DNA of 58,504 bases from Streptomyces sp. SolWspMP-5a-2 (GCF_900091845.1 NZ_FMCI01000152.1:1-58504), one strand, 5' to 3'. Shown: positions 43,383 through 52,951, counted from the stretch's first letter. The notes: a model not told the origin generated them from the letters alone. Numbers and translations: made by a program.

Positions 43383-45374
43383 TCAGCTCACGGTGATGCG
43401 GTCGATGTCGGGGGCCCACGCCCCGCTGTTGGCGAGGGTGACGGTGTTCCCGGTCCCGGCGGCCAGGTCCAGGGTGAGGGTGGTGGTCGCGGTGGTCGTC
43501 CAGTCGGCGGTCGGCGCGAAGGCGACCGTCTTGGCCGTGCCGCCGTTCGCCCTGACGGTGGCGGTGCGGGACTCGGCCGTCGTGTAGTGGACGGTGACGG
43601 TCCTGGTGCCGCCGGTGCCGCCGTCGACGCCGTTGAAGGTGAGGGTGGCGCCGTTGCCGAGGTAGCCGACCTTGGCGCCGCCCGAGCAGCCCGCGCAGTC
43701 GGCGCGCACCGCGGTGCCGGTGAGGGTGTTCCCGGTCGCCTCCGCCTCGTAGCTGTGCGGTCCGCCGCTCTGGGAGCCCACCGTCATGGCGCCGAGGGCG
43801 AGCCAGCCGTCCGCGTTCTGGCCGCTGGTGGCGAAGCGGAGCTTCTTGGCGGCGGCGCTGACGTTCTCCAGCGGGTTCTTGGCCTTCATCACCAGTTGGT
43901 AGCCGCCCGGGGCGACCCCGGAGAGGTCGACGGAGGTGTCGAAGTACCGGGCGTAGCCGTAGTCGAGGTAGGTGGGGTCGGCGCCGACGCCCCAGTCGGG
44001 GAAGGCGCGGATCTTCGCGGGCATGACCTGGCGCAGGTCCCAGGGGGTGGCCCAGCTCTTGACGACGGTGCCGGAGGCGTCCTTGAGGCCGAGGCTGACC
44101 GTCCAGGGGTAGTAGAAGGGCGCCACGCCGTCGTTGGTCATCCGGACGCCGATCGTGGTGGTGCCCTGGGCGGTGTCGTGGAAGTAGGCGCGGTCGACGC
44201 CGAGGTCGTAGCCCATCAGCCGGACGGCGGCGGCGACCTTGGGGTCGTCGGGGGCGTAGGCAGCGCTGCCCTCGTTCATCTTCCAGGTGGTGTGCTCCAG
44301 TTCGAGGCACGCCTTCATGTCGTCCACGGCTCCGGAGCCGCCGGGCCAGGAGGCGAAGGCGGTGGGCTGGATCTCGGGGCGCACCTCGCCGCCCATGGAG
44401 GCGGTGGTCCAGCGGTTCTCGACGCCCCGGTCGAGTTCCTTCTGGAGCTGGGAGTAGCCCGCTCCGCCCATCGAGACCGGCAGGGTGACACCGGCGGCGG
44501 GTGAGCCCTCGCGGTAGCAGAACGAGTCGTCGTGGAAGCCGACGGCGGGCAGGTCATCGGCGGCGCCGCCCGCCGACTCGGGGTACCTGACCTCGATCTT
44601 CGTGTGGGTGAAGGCCTTGTCGTACGCCTGGACGATCTGCGCGCCGTGGGCGTCGGTGGGCATGTAGTTCGGGTACGCGTCGGACGAGGTGTCGGTGTCG
44701 TAGGGCCAGGTGTGCCACTCGCCCCAGAGGCCGATCAGCCCCATGTGGATGAACCCGACGCGGGGGTCGCCGTCGTAGCGGGCGCCGAAGGCGGCGATGA
44801 ACTTCTTGAGCGCGTCGAGCAGGTAGGCGCTGTCGTAGTCGGGGCTGACGGTGTTCCAGTAGGCGTTGGTGCGGTTGGCGACGTGCCCGGCGAAGCACGG
44901 CGGGATCGCGTCGGCCGGGTGGCTGCCCGAGCCGCCCGGGTACTCGATGTAGAAGCGCAGGGCGGTCTGGTTGCCGTAGGAGGCGCTCTCGTCGAGGGCG
45001 GCGTCCAGGACGCTCCAGTCGTAGGAGCCGCAGTCCGCGGCGTTCTTCATGACCTCGGAGAGGCCGAAGTAGCTCCAGGTCAGCGCGTGCGGGTAGCCGG
45101 TGTTCTGGTTGCCGCCCGGCTGGTAGAAGCGGGCGAACCCCTTGAGCGGGTTGTCCAGCGGGGCGTCGGCGCGGGCGAGGGTGTGGACCGGCAGCGAGGG
45201 GTCGGGGGAGGGTCCGGGCGCCGGGCGGGCGGGGGCGCCCTGGGCGGTCGCCGTCGTGGTGGGGGCGGGCGCCGCCCAGGAGTCGCCGGGGAGCGCCGCC
45301 AGGGCCAGGGCCAGTGCGGTGGAGCAGAGTGCGGCCAGGATTCCTCTGCCGCGTCGCTGCGCGTAGGTGCGCAC
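43383..45374 (-). CDS. Secreted DUF4832-type glycosidase-like protein with C-terminal carbohydrate-binding domain
   Basis: 663 residues, exported by a signal peptide (about 1-34). The mature part has a TIM-barrel-like DUF4874/DUF4832 region (NPLKGFARFYQPG, TALRFYIEYPGG, VGFIHMGLIGLWGEWHTWP, MGGEVRPEIQPTAF), with Glu in GLWGEWH as a candidate catalytic residue, and a C-terminal CBM35-like domain from about 535 (YEAEATGNTLTG to APDIDRITVS). GTG at 45374 with GGAGG eight bases upstream. It is divergent from the alpha-galactoside importer, so it may release the oligosaccharides that the importer takes up. Confidence 0.85.
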   Translation of the reverse strand: MRTYAQRRGRGILAALCSTALALALAALPGDSWAAPAPTTTATAQGAPARPAPGPSPDPSLPVHTLARADAPLDNPLKGFARFYQPGGNQNTGYPHALTWSYFGLSEVMKNAADCGSYDWSVLDAALDESASYGNQTALRFYIEYPGGSGSHPADAIPPCFAGHVANRTNAYWNTVSPDYDSAYLLDALKKFIAAFGARYDGDPRVGFIHMGLIGLWGEWHTWPYDTDTSSDAYPNYMPTDAHGAQIVQAYDKAFTHTKIEVRYPESAGGAADDLPAVGFHDDSFCYREGSPAAGVTLPVSMGGAGYSQLQKELDRGVENRWTTASMGGEVRPEIQPTAFASWPGGSGAVDDMKACLELEHTTWKMNEGSAAYAPDDPKVAAAVRLMGYDLGVDRAYFHDTAQGTTTIGVRMTNDGVAPFYYPWTVSLGLKDASGTVVKSWATPWDLRQVMPAKIRAFPDWGVGADPTYLDYGYARYFDTSVDLSGVAPGGYQLVMKAKNPLENVSAAAKKLRFATSGQNADGWLALGAMTVGSQSGGPHSYEAEATGNTLTGTAVRADCAGCSGGAKVGYLGNGATLTFNGVDGGTGGTRTVTVHYTTAESRTATVRANGGTAKTVAFAPTADWTTTATTTLTLDLAAGTGNTVTLANSGAWAPDIDRITVS

Positions 45375-45546
45375 GGTGTCAACCTCCGGTGTCGGATGGT
45401 GAGATGGCGTCCGGCGGCGGGGCCGGAAGCCGTTCCAGGCCCGTCGATTCCTCGCTGACCTGCGCTGACATGCCCCGGGCGGGGCGGTGGCGGCCGGTCC
45501 TCGATGAGCGCTTCGGGGGCCTGAACCTGATTTGTTATGAGCCAGC

Positions 45547-45578
45547 ATTGACAAACTTTCACTGTTGCTCATCAATAT
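45547..45578 (+). promoter_or_regulatory. Promoter and ROK-type operator of the alpha-galactoside operon
   Basis: ATTGACAAACT (45547-45557) contains a perfect -35 TTGACA (45548-45553); nine bases later GCTCATCAATAT (45567-45578) covers the -10 region. Both blocks recur, directly joined, before the ROK gene at 50453-50475. ATGAGC, inverted to GCTCAT, also occurs just upstream at about 45537. Confidence 0.6.
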
Positions 45579-45635
45579 GTGTCCACGGTGCCCCACTGGC
45601 AAGAGGTGCGGCGCAGATCTCTTCGGAGGGGAACC

Positions 45636-46589
45636 ATGGGCGCGGAGACCGCAGTTGCGCCACCGCAGAAGGGCACCGGTCCCGACCAGGGCGCCGCCAG
45701 GCCGCCGGGCGGGTCCCGCCGTGCCCGCGACGACCGCAGGGCGGCCTGGCTGTTCCTGGCACCGGCGCTGATCGGCTTCGCGCTGTTCTACGCGTATCCG
45801 ACGGTGCGCGGCTTCTACTACTCGCTCACCGACTACAACCTGCTCAGCGATCCGGTCTTCACCGGCGTGGACAACTACCGGGACCTGATCGGCGACGAGC
45901 AGTTCTTCAACGCCCTGAAGGTCACCGGCTACTACGTGGTCCTCAACATCGGCTCGCAGACCGTGCTCGGCCTGCTGCTGGCCACGCTCATGCACCGGCT
46001 GACCCGGTCGGTGGCGCTGCGCGCGATGCTGCTGGTGCCCTGGCTGGTGCCGAACGTGACCGTCGGCCTGCTGTGGATGTGGCTGCTGGACGCCAACCTC
46101 GGCTTCGTCAACCACGTCCTGGACGCCCTCGGCTTCGGCACCACCGGCTTCTTCACCTCGCCGACCTGGGCGATGCCGACCGTCGCGGCGGTCAACACCT
46201 GGGCGTACACCGGCTACACGGCGCTGCTGCTGTACGCGGGGATGCTCCAGATCCCCCACCACCTGTACGAGAGCGCCTCGTTGGACGGCGCCGGGGAGTG
46301 GCGCATGTTCACCAGGATCACGCTGCCACTGCTGCGGCCGGTGCTCGCGCTGGTGCTGGTGGTGTCGCTGATCGGCTCGTTCCAGATCTTCGACACGATC
46401 GCGGTGACCACCAAGGGCGGGCCCGTCAGCGCCACCCGGGTCATCTACTTCTACATCTACGAGCAGGCGTTCACGAACTTCCACATGGGCTACGCCTCCG
46501 CGGTGGCCGTGGTGCTCGCGGTGGTCCTCGGCGCGCTGACCGCCGTCCAGATGCGCCTGCTCCGCGCCTCCCGCTCCGACCTGGCCTGA
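45636..46589 (+). CDS. Sugar ABC transporter permease (MalF-type)
   Basis: 317 residues, CUT1-family permease. A polar N-terminus of about 38 residues precedes six spans (LFLAPALIGFALFYAYPTV first) and the coupling loop SASLDGAGEWRMFTRITLP. CGGAGGGGAACC precedes the ATG at 45636. The second permease and a binding protein follow; no ATPase is encoded here, as is common in Streptomyces CUT1 operons served by MsiK. Confidence 0.92.
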   Translation: MGAETAVAPPQKGTGPDQGAARPPGGSRRARDDRRAAWLFLAPALIGFALFYAYPTVRGFYYSLTDYNLLSDPVFTGVDNYRDLIGDEQFFNALKVTGYYVVLNIGSQTVLGLLLATLMHRLTRSVALRAMLLVPWLVPNVTVGLLWMWLLDANLGFVNHVLDALGFGTTGFFTSPTWAMPTVAAVNTWAYTGYTALLLYAGMLQIPHHLYESASLDGAGEWRMFTRITLPLLRPVLALVLVVSLIGSFQIFDTIAVTTKGGPVSATRVIYFYIYEQAFTNFHMGYASAVAVVLAVVLGALTAVQMRLLRASRSDLA

Positions 46590-46603
46590 TGAGGAGACAC
46601 CCG

Positions 46604-47494
46604 TTGAACCGCCCCCGCACCACAGTCTCCCCGGGCCGGATCGTGGCCTGGACGCTGCTCGGCCTCGCGCTGCTGCTGACCGTCTTCCCGTTCTACTGGA
46701 TGATCCGCACCGCCCTCACCCCGGCCGCCGACCTCTACTCCGACTCCACCGGCCTGGTCCCCGACCACCCGACGATGATCAACTTCCTGCGGGTGCTCGG
46801 GCTGACCAGCGAGGAGGAGGCACGGGCGGCGGGCGGCTCGGGCGCGCACGTCGACTTCCTGCGCTACCTGCTCAACTCCGTCGTCTACAGCGGTCTGATC
46901 GCCGTGCTCCAGACCCTGTTCTGCGCGATGGCGGGGTACGCCTTCGCCCGGCTGCGCTTCCCCGGCCGGGAGACGGTCTTCGGGGTGCTGATCGCCGCGC
47001 TGATGGTGCCGCCGATCTTCACCGTGCTGCCCAACTTCGTCCTGGTGAAGAACCTCGGCCTGCTGAACACCTTCGCCGGGATGGTCGCCCCGAGCGTGCT
47101 GATGACCCCGTTCGCGGTCTTCTTCCTGCGGCAGTTCTTCCTCTCCATCCCCCGTGACGTGGAGGAGGCGGCGACCCTCGACGGCGTCGGCGCCTGGGGG
47201 ATCTTCTGGCGGATCGTGATGCCGATGAGCCGCGGCCCGCTGATCACCATCGGCCTCACCACCACCGTCTGGTCGTGGAAGGACTACCTCTGGCCGCTGC
47301 TGACCGGCCGCGAGGAGGAGACCCGGGTCCTGACCGTGGCCCTCGGCATCTTCCAGCAGCAGTCGCCCAACACCCAGCCCGACTGGACCGGTCTGATGGC
47401 CGGTTCGGCGCTGTCGGTCCTGCCCGTGCTCGTGCTGCTGATCGTGCTCGGCCGCCGTCTGGTCGAGTCCCTCAACTTCACCGGCATCAAGTAA
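46604..47494 (+). CDS. Sugar ABC transporter permease (MalG-type)
   Basis: 296 residues, CUT1-family second permease with six spans and the coupling loop EEAATLDGVGAWGIFWRIVMP. A TTG start at 46604 is chosen since GAGGAG lies seven bases upstream; an ATG at 46589, overlapping the previous stop, adds five residues and is the alternative. A ~35-residue loop after the first span (TSEEEARAAGGSGAHVDF) is longer than usual and would face the binding protein. Confidence 0.9.
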   Translation: MNRPRTTVSPGRIVAWTLLGLALLLTVFPFYWMIRTALTPAADLYSDSTGLVPDHPTMINFLRVLGLTSEEEARAAGGSGAHVDFLRYLLNSVVYSGLIAVLQTLFCAMAGYAFARLRFPGRETVFGVLIAALMVPPIFTVLPNFVLVKNLGLLNTFAGMVAPSVLMTPFAVFFLRQFFLSIPRDVEEAATLDGVGAWGIFWRIVMPMSRGPLITIGLTTTVWSWKDYLWPLLTGREEETRVLTVALGIFQQQSPNTQPDWTGLMAGSALSVLPVLVLLIVLGRRLVESLNFTGIK

Positions 47495-47527
47495 CCACCG
47501 TCCCGCACCCGCCAAAGAGGTCCCGCG

Positions 47528-48880
47528 ATGAGAACCACGCACCTGCGCATCGGCGCCGCACTGCTCTGTCTGTCCGCCACCGTCTCCCTCGTCTCCTGTT
47601 CCGGCTCGGGCGACGACTCGGCCGGCGGCCGCACCACCCTCGACTACTGGCTGTGGGACGACCGCCAGCTCCCCGCCTACCAGGAGTGCGCGACGGCGTT
47701 CCACAAGGCCAACCCCGACATCACCGTCAAGATCACCCAGACCGCGTGGGCCCAGTACTGGCAGAACCTCACCACCCAGCTCACCTCGGGCGACGCCCCC
47801 GACGTCTGGACCGACCAGGCGTCCTACTATCCGCAGTTCGCCACCAGCAACCAGCTCCTCGACCTCCAGCCGCTGGTGGACCGGGACAAGGTGGACCTGA
47901 CCGCCTACCAGGACGGGCTCACCGAGACCTGGGTGAAGGACGGCAAGCGGTACGGGCTGCCCAAGGACTGGGACACCATGGCGCTCGCCTACAACACCGC
48001 CCAGTTGAAGAAGCAGGGCGTGGACGCCGCGGACCTGGCCGACCTGACCTGGAACCCGTCCGACGGCGGCACGTTCGAGAAGACGATCGCCAAGGCCACC
48101 GTCGACACCCACGGCCGCAACGGTCTCGACCCGGACTTCGACAAGAGCAAGGTCGCCACGTACGGGTTCCTGCCCGAGTGGGCCGACGGCTCCCAGGGCC
48201 AGAACGGCTGGGGCGACCTGGCCGCCTCCAACGGCTTCACCTACCTCGACAAGAACCCGTGGGGCACGCACTACAAGTACGACGACCCCAAGCTCGCCGA
48301 GACCGTCGCCTGGTTCAAGCGCCTCATCGACAAGGGCTACTCGCCCCGCTTCGACAAGCAGTCCTCGGTCGCCAACTCCGAACTGCTGGCGGCGGGCAAG
48401 GGCGCCATCATGGTCGCCGGTTCCTGGACCATCTCCTCCTTCACCGACCCGAAGTCGAAGCAGAAGTTCGCGTTCGCGCCGCTGCCGACCGGTCCGGTGG
48501 GCCGCAAGAGCGCCATCAACGGCCTCTCCGACGCCATCTACGCCGGGACCAAGCACCAGGAACAGGCCTGGAAGTGGGTCAAGTTCCTCGCCTCCCCCGA
48601 GTGCCAGGACCGCGTCGGCGAGCGGGCCGTCGTCTTCCCCGCCCTCAAGTCCGGCACCGAGAAGGCGCTCGCCGCCCACAAGGCGCAGGGCCACGACGTC
48701 AGCGCCTTCACCGACTCGACGACCACCGAGGGCGGCACCTTCCAGCTCCCGGTCACCGAGCACGGCACCGAGATCAACCCGATGGTCCAGGACGCCATCC
48801 AGTCGGTGATCCTCGGCCAGGCGAAGCCGCAGGCCGCCCTGAAGGCGGTCAACGACAAGGTCAACGGCCTCTTCAAGTAG
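47528..48880 (+). CDS. Sugar ABC transporter substrate-binding lipoprotein
   Basis: 450 residues. Lipobox LVSC with Cys at residue 24, then a Ser/Gly/Asp linker. SBP_bac_1 features: LDYWLWDDRQLPAYQECATA, ITQTAWAQYWQNLTTQL, SGDAPDVWTDQ, and Trp/Tyr-rich ligand loops (WAQYW, NPWGTHYKYDD) expected for oligosaccharide binding. AAAGAGG precedes the ATG. It stands between the permeases and the GH36 gene, so alpha-galactosides (melibiose, raffinose type) are the probable ligands. Confidence 0.92.
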   Translation: MRTTHLRIGAALLCLSATVSLVSCSGSGDDSAGGRTTLDYWLWDDRQLPAYQECATAFHKANPDITVKITQTAWAQYWQNLTTQLTSGDAPDVWTDQASYYPQFATSNQLLDLQPLVDRDKVDLTAYQDGLTETWVKDGKRYGLPKDWDTMALAYNTAQLKKQGVDAADLADLTWNPSDGGTFEKTIAKATVDTHGRNGLDPDFDKSKVATYGFLPEWADGSQGQNGWGDLAASNGFTYLDKNPWGTHYKYDDPKLAETVAWFKRLIDKGYSPRFDKQSSVANSELLAAGKGAIMVAGSWTISSFTDPKSKQKFAFAPLPTGPVGRKSAINGLSDAIYAGTKHQEQAWKWVKFLASPECQDRVGERAVVFPALKSGTEKALAAHKAQGHDVSAFTDSTTTEGGTFQLPVTEHGTEINPMVQDAIQSVILGQAKPQAALKAVNDKVNGLFK

Positions 48881-48921
48881 CCGCCCCACGGCAGCACCCA
48901 CCCCCAGACGCAAGGAGATCC

Positions 48922-50420
48922 ATGGCCCAGCTCGCAGACCTCGGCGGACACACCGTCGCCCTCGCACTCGAGGACGACGCCCCGCCCCAGGTCGTCGACG
49001 GCGGACTGCTGCTGCCCCCGGCCGGGTGGCCGTCCTGCACGGTCTGGGCGACGCGTCCTTCTACCGCCACGGGCACAACTCATGGAGCCCCTGCGGCTGG
49101 CGTCGCCTGTCCGAGCCCCCGCTGCGCATCGAGAGCGCCGAACGCCGTCTCACCGCCGACGACACCGTGTGGGACGACCCGGCCCGGCACCACTCGTCCG
49201 CCGTGGCCGCCCTCCAGGGCGACGACGGGCGGGTGCTGCTGCTCGGCGCGCTCGGCCTGGACGTCCCGCGTCTGTCGGCGGACCGGGACACCCTGGCCGC
49301 CTGGTCCGAGGGCGGCGACGCGCCCTGGTTCCTCGCCCTCGGCACCGAGGACGAGGTCTTCACCGCCTACGCCCGCCACCTCGCCGACCGGCTCGGCCGC
49401 AGCGGGAAGCGGGCCGGGAACGTGTGGTGCAGCTGGTACGCGTACTACGAGAACATCACCGAGCAGCAGCTCGCCAAGGACATCACCGACCTGCGCGGTC
49501 TGCCCTTCGACGTCGTCCAGATCGACGACGGCTGGGAGCTGGCCGTGGGCGACTGGGAGGCCAACGCCAAGTTCCCGTCCGGGATGAAGGCGCTGGCCGA
49601 CCGGATCACGGACGCCGGACTGCGGCCCGGCCTGTGGATCGCCCCGTTCATCCTGCACCCCGAGTCCGCGACGGCGCGGGACCGCCCCGAACTGCTGCTG
49701 CGCGACGAGCACGGCGAGCCGGTGGTCGCCGGACACAACTGGGGCACCGGCTACTTCGCCCTCGACCTCACCCACCCGGCGGCGCAGGAGCACCTGCGCG
49801 AGACGATCCGCCGGGTCACCCGGGAGTGGGGGTTCACCTACCTCAAGCTCGACTTCATCGGCGCGGGCACCGCGCCGGGCGTCCGCGCCGAGGCCCTCGG
49901 CCGCGAGGAGGCGTACCGGCTCGGCCTGCGGATCATCCGCGAGGAGGCGGGTCCCGACGCCTACCTGCTGGGAAGCGGCGCCCCGCTGCTGCCCTCGCTC
50001 GGGCTGGTCGACGGCATCCGCAGCGGCCCGGACGTCGCGCCGCTGTGGGAGCACTACGCGACCCAGGACCCGTCGGACGCCCTGGCCCGCAACGCGGTCG
50101 TCAACACCGTGCACCGGCTGTGGCAGACCCCGCTCCTCGAGGTCGACCCGGACGTCGTGTACTTCCGCAGCCGCCTGAACCTGCTCACCGAGCAGCAGCA
50201 GCGGTGGCTGCGGGACCTCGCCGACGTCTGCGGCTTCCGCGCGGTCTCCGACCCGCCCTCCTGGCTGCGCCCCGACGAGCTGGAGGAGATGACCGGGTAC
50301 CTGGCCGCCCGGCCGCGGGTGCGCCGGGTGGACCGCTACCGGTACACGGTCGACGGCCGCGAGGTGGACTTCGCACCGGCCGTCGATCCGGGCACGGAGC
50401 AGCGCTACCCCATCGCCTGA
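48922..50420 (+). pseudogene. Alpha-galactosidase (GH36), with an apparent 1-bp deletion near the 5' end
   Basis: ATG 48922 has an excellent AAGGAG four bases upstream and reads ~34 residues of a plausible GH36 N-terminus (MAQLADLGGHTVALALEDD to GGLLLPPA). At about 49024-49029 (CCGGGTGG) the frame changes by one base and the remaining protein (VLHGLGDASFYRHGHNSW to the end) reads without interruption to 50420. The catalytic set is complete: VVQIDDGWE, YLKLDFIG with the nucleophile Asp, GIRSGPDVAP with the acid/base Asp. One extra G in the run would restore a ~499-residue enzyme. A GTG at 49026 opens the second frame but lacks a ribosome site and the N-terminal beta strands. Sequencing error is quite possible. 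Confidence 0.82.
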
Positions 50421-50452
50421 CGTGCGCGAACCGGTCCGGCCGGGGGCCATGA

Positions 50453-50475
50453 ATTAGTAAACTGCTCAGCAATAT
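50453..50475 (+). promoter_or_regulatory. ROK-type operator before the ROK gene
   Basis: ATTAGTAAACT (50453-50463) directly joined to GCTCAGCAATAT (50464-50475), matching the two blocks at the importer promoter (8 of 11 and 11 of 12 bases). Position 40-60 bases before the ROK start suggests autoregulation. Confidence 0.55.
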
Positions 50476-50512
50476 CCAGCGGCGGGGACCCGCCCCCTTC
50501 AGGGAGCACCAG

Positions 50513-51670
50513 ATGGCGACGACCGGAACAGATCTGTCCCGGATGCGCGAGATGAACCAGCTGTCCATCGTGTGGGCGCTACGCGGCAACCCGCCCTCGA
50601 CGGTCACTGAACTCGCGGGCCGGGCCGGACTGTCCCGGCCGGCCGTCGACGTCCTGGTGCAGTCCCTGGTCACCGACGGCTGGGCGGAGGTCGAGGAGCC
50701 GGGCGCCAACAGTGTGGTGGGCCGCCCGGCCCGCCGGTTCCGCTTCCGGGCCGACGCCGGTCACGTCCTCGGCATCGACATCGGCGTCCACAAGATCCTC
50801 GTCGTCCTCAGCGACCTGGAGGGCAACCTCGTGCGCACCCTGCGCCGCCCGGCCGACCCCGAGGCGGACCCGCGGGCCAGGCTCGCGGCCGTCGACCGGG
50901 TCATCGACGAGGTGCTGCGCGGCGCCGGAATGACGCCGGACGACATCTGGGCGATCACCGCGGGAGTGACGGGACCGGTCGACGCCAGCGGCCGCACCTC
51001 CCTGTTCACCCCGCTGCCCGGCTGGAACGCCGCCGACCCGGTCGCCCACCTCGGCGCCCGGTTCTCCTGCCCGATCCAGGTGGAGAACGACTGCAAGCTC
51101 GCCGCCGTCGCCGAACGCTGGAAGGGCGTCGCCTCGGACGCGGACGACATCGTCTTCCTGCTCGCCGGACTGCGCACCGGCGCCGGGCTGATCCTGGACG
51201 GCACCCTACGCCGGGGCCACGGCGGCGCGGCCGGTGAGATCGGCGCCCTCAAGGCCGTCCGCTGGCTGACCGCGCCCGGTCATCTGGAGTCCTGCCCCGG
51301 CGTGCCCGCGAGCGCGGCCCCCGGCGAGGCCGCCGCCTGGGTGTTCCAGGCGGCGCGGGACGGCGACCGGGACGCGCGCACCGCCGTCCGCCGCTACACC
51401 CGCGACCTCGCCGTCGGCGTCGCGGCCCTGGTGCTCGCCCTCGACCCGCAGGTCGTCGTGTACGGCGGCGGGTTCTCCCGCTCCTCCGACGTCGTCCTGG
51501 AACCGCTGCGCCAGGAACTCACCAAGCACTGCCTGCGGCTGCCCGAGCTGCGCGCCTCCACCCTCGGCGACGAGAGCGTCGCCCTGGGCGGGGTGCGGCT
51601 CTCCCTCGACGAGGTCGACAGCCGTCTGCTCAGCGACGGGCTCGCGGCGCCCAGCGCGCCGCGCCGCTGA
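50513..51670 (+). CDS. ROK-family transcriptional regulator
   Basis: 385 residues. N-terminal winged HTH (about 15-70: MNQLSIVWALRGNPPSTVTE, AGLSRPAVDVLVQSLVTDG) and a ROK sugar-kinase-like domain (GIDIGVHKILVVLSD, VENDCKLAAVAERW, GGAAGEIGALK). The usual Cys-rich zinc motif CxCGxxGC is missing; only one Cys remains in HLESCPG, so it is a regulator rather than a kinase and may not bind zinc in the canonical way. AGGGAG before the ATG. Likely represses the alpha-galactoside operon and itself. Confidence 0.92.
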   Translation: MATTGTDLSRMREMNQLSIVWALRGNPPSTVTELAGRAGLSRPAVDVLVQSLVTDGWAEVEEPGANSVVGRPARRFRFRADAGHVLGIDIGVHKILVVLSDLEGNLVRTLRRPADPEADPRARLAAVDRVIDEVLRGAGMTPDDIWAITAGVTGPVDASGRTSLFTPLPGWNAADPVAHLGARFSCPIQVENDCKLAAVAERWKGVASDADDIVFLLAGLRTGAGLILDGTLRRGHGGAAGEIGALKAVRWLTAPGHLESCPGVPASAAPGEAAAWVFQAARDGDRDARTAVRRYTRDLAVGVAALVLALDPQVVVYGGGFSRSSDVVLEPLRQELTKHCLRLPELRASTLGDESVALGGVRLSLDEVDSRLLSDGLAAPSAPRR

Positions 51671-51721
51671 CCGCCCGGCCGCGGGCCGGACACCCCCGCA
51701 CCACGAGAAAGGACCGTCCCC

Positions 51722-52951
51722 ATGGACGACCGTGCCCAGCCGCAGGACCGCGAACTCAGGGTCGGGGTGGTCGGCGTCGGACAGCGCGCCGACCTGGCCA
51801 CCCTGGCGAACCTGCCGGGTGTCGCCCGGGTGGTGTCCTGCGCCGACCCCAGCCCCCGGGGCCAGGACGACGCGAGGCGCCTGTTCGGAGACGGCGTCAC
51901 GGTCCGCGAGCGGTACGAGGAGATGCTCGGCGACGACCTGGACGCGGTGTTCGTCCTCACCCCGGACGACCTGCACACCCGGCCCGCGCTGTTCTTCCTG
52001 GAGGCCGGGGTCGCCGTCTTCGTGGAGAAGCCGCTCGCGATCACCCTCGCCGACTGCGACGCGCTCCTCGCGGCCGCCCATCGCACCCGCACCCGGCTGT
52101 ACGTGGGCCACAACCTGCGCCATCTGCCGATGCTGCGCAGGGTGCGGGAGCTGATCGACACCGGCGCGATCGGCCGCGTACGGGCCGTGTGGTGCCGTCA
52201 CTTCGTCGGGCACGGCGGCGACTTCTACTTCAAGGACTGGCACGCCGAGCGGGCCCGCACCACAGGACTGCTGCTGCAGAAGGGCGCGCACGACCTCGAC
52301 GCCATCCACTGGCTGGCCGGCGGCTACACCCGCGACGTCGTCGCGCAGGGCGCCCTCGCCGTCTACGGCGACAACCCGCGCCGTGCGGGCAGGGAGGCGG
52401 CGCCGGGGCAGGAGCGGATGCCCGACTGGTTCGACCCGGAGATCTGGCCGCCGGCGAAACTGCGCGACCTGCACCCCGTCGTCGACGTCGAGGACATCAG
52501 CATGATGCTGGGGCGCCTGGACAACGGGGTGCTGACCAGTTATCAGCAGTGCCACTTCACCCCCGACTACTGGCGCAACTACACCGTCATCGGGGACGAG
52601 GGCCGCCTGGAGAACTTCGGCGACGGCATCGACGGCGACCCCGCCACCGTCAAGGTCTGGAACCGGCACCGCTCGGGCTTCCGCGACGACGCCGATCTGG
52701 TCGTCGCCGTCCCGGCGGCGAGCGAGGGGCTGCACGGCGGCGCGGACCGGGCGCTGGTCGAGGAGTTCCTGCGGTTCGCCGCTTCCGGGGGCGCCACGGA
52801 GACCTCCCCGGTGGCGGCCCGGGAGGCGGTGGCGGCCGCGGCCTCGGCGACGGCCTCGCTGCGCGCGCACGGCGCGCGCGTCGACGTGCCCGCGCTCGAC
52901 CCCGTCCTCGTCGACTACTTCGCGCGCCACCAGGACGACCCCGCCCGGTGA
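51722..52951 (+). CDS. Gfo/Idh/MocA-family oxidoreductase
   Basis: 409 residues. N-terminal Rossmann domain with GVVGVGQRADLATLANLPG, the family motif VEKPLAIT (~100) containing the catalytic-type Lys, and KGAHDLDAIHWLAGG with Asp/His of the active site (~195). It oxidises or epimerises a sugar or cyclitol with NAD(P). AAAGGA upstream of the ATG. As the last gene after the ROK regulator it probably processes the galactose or derived sugar from the GH36 reaction. Confidence 0.92.
   Translation: MDDRAQPQDRELRVGVVGVGQRADLATLANLPGVARVVSCADPSPRGQDDARRLFGDGVTVRERYEEMLGDDLDAVFVLTPDDLHTRPALFFLEAGVAVFVEKPLAITLADCDALLAAAHRTRTRLYVGHNLRHLPMLRRVRELIDTGAIGRVRAVWCRHFVGHGGDFYFKDWHAERARTTGLLLQKGAHDLDAIHWLAGGYTRDVVAQGALAVYGDNPRRAGREAAPGQERMPDWFDPEIWPPAKLRDLHPVVDVEDISMMLGRLDNGVLTSYQQCHFTPDYWRNYTVIGDEGRLENFGDGIDGDPATVKVWNRHRSGFRDDADLVVAVPAASEGLHGGADRALVEEFLRFAASGGATETSPVAAREAVAAAASATASLRAHGARVDVPALDPVLVDYFARHQDDPAR

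Noticed and set aside
49026..50420. Taking the GTG at 49026 as the true alpha-galactosidase start
   Set aside because: No ribosome site precedes it, and the 48922 ATG has an excellent one with family-like residues that would join after a single added G. A frame break explains the region better.
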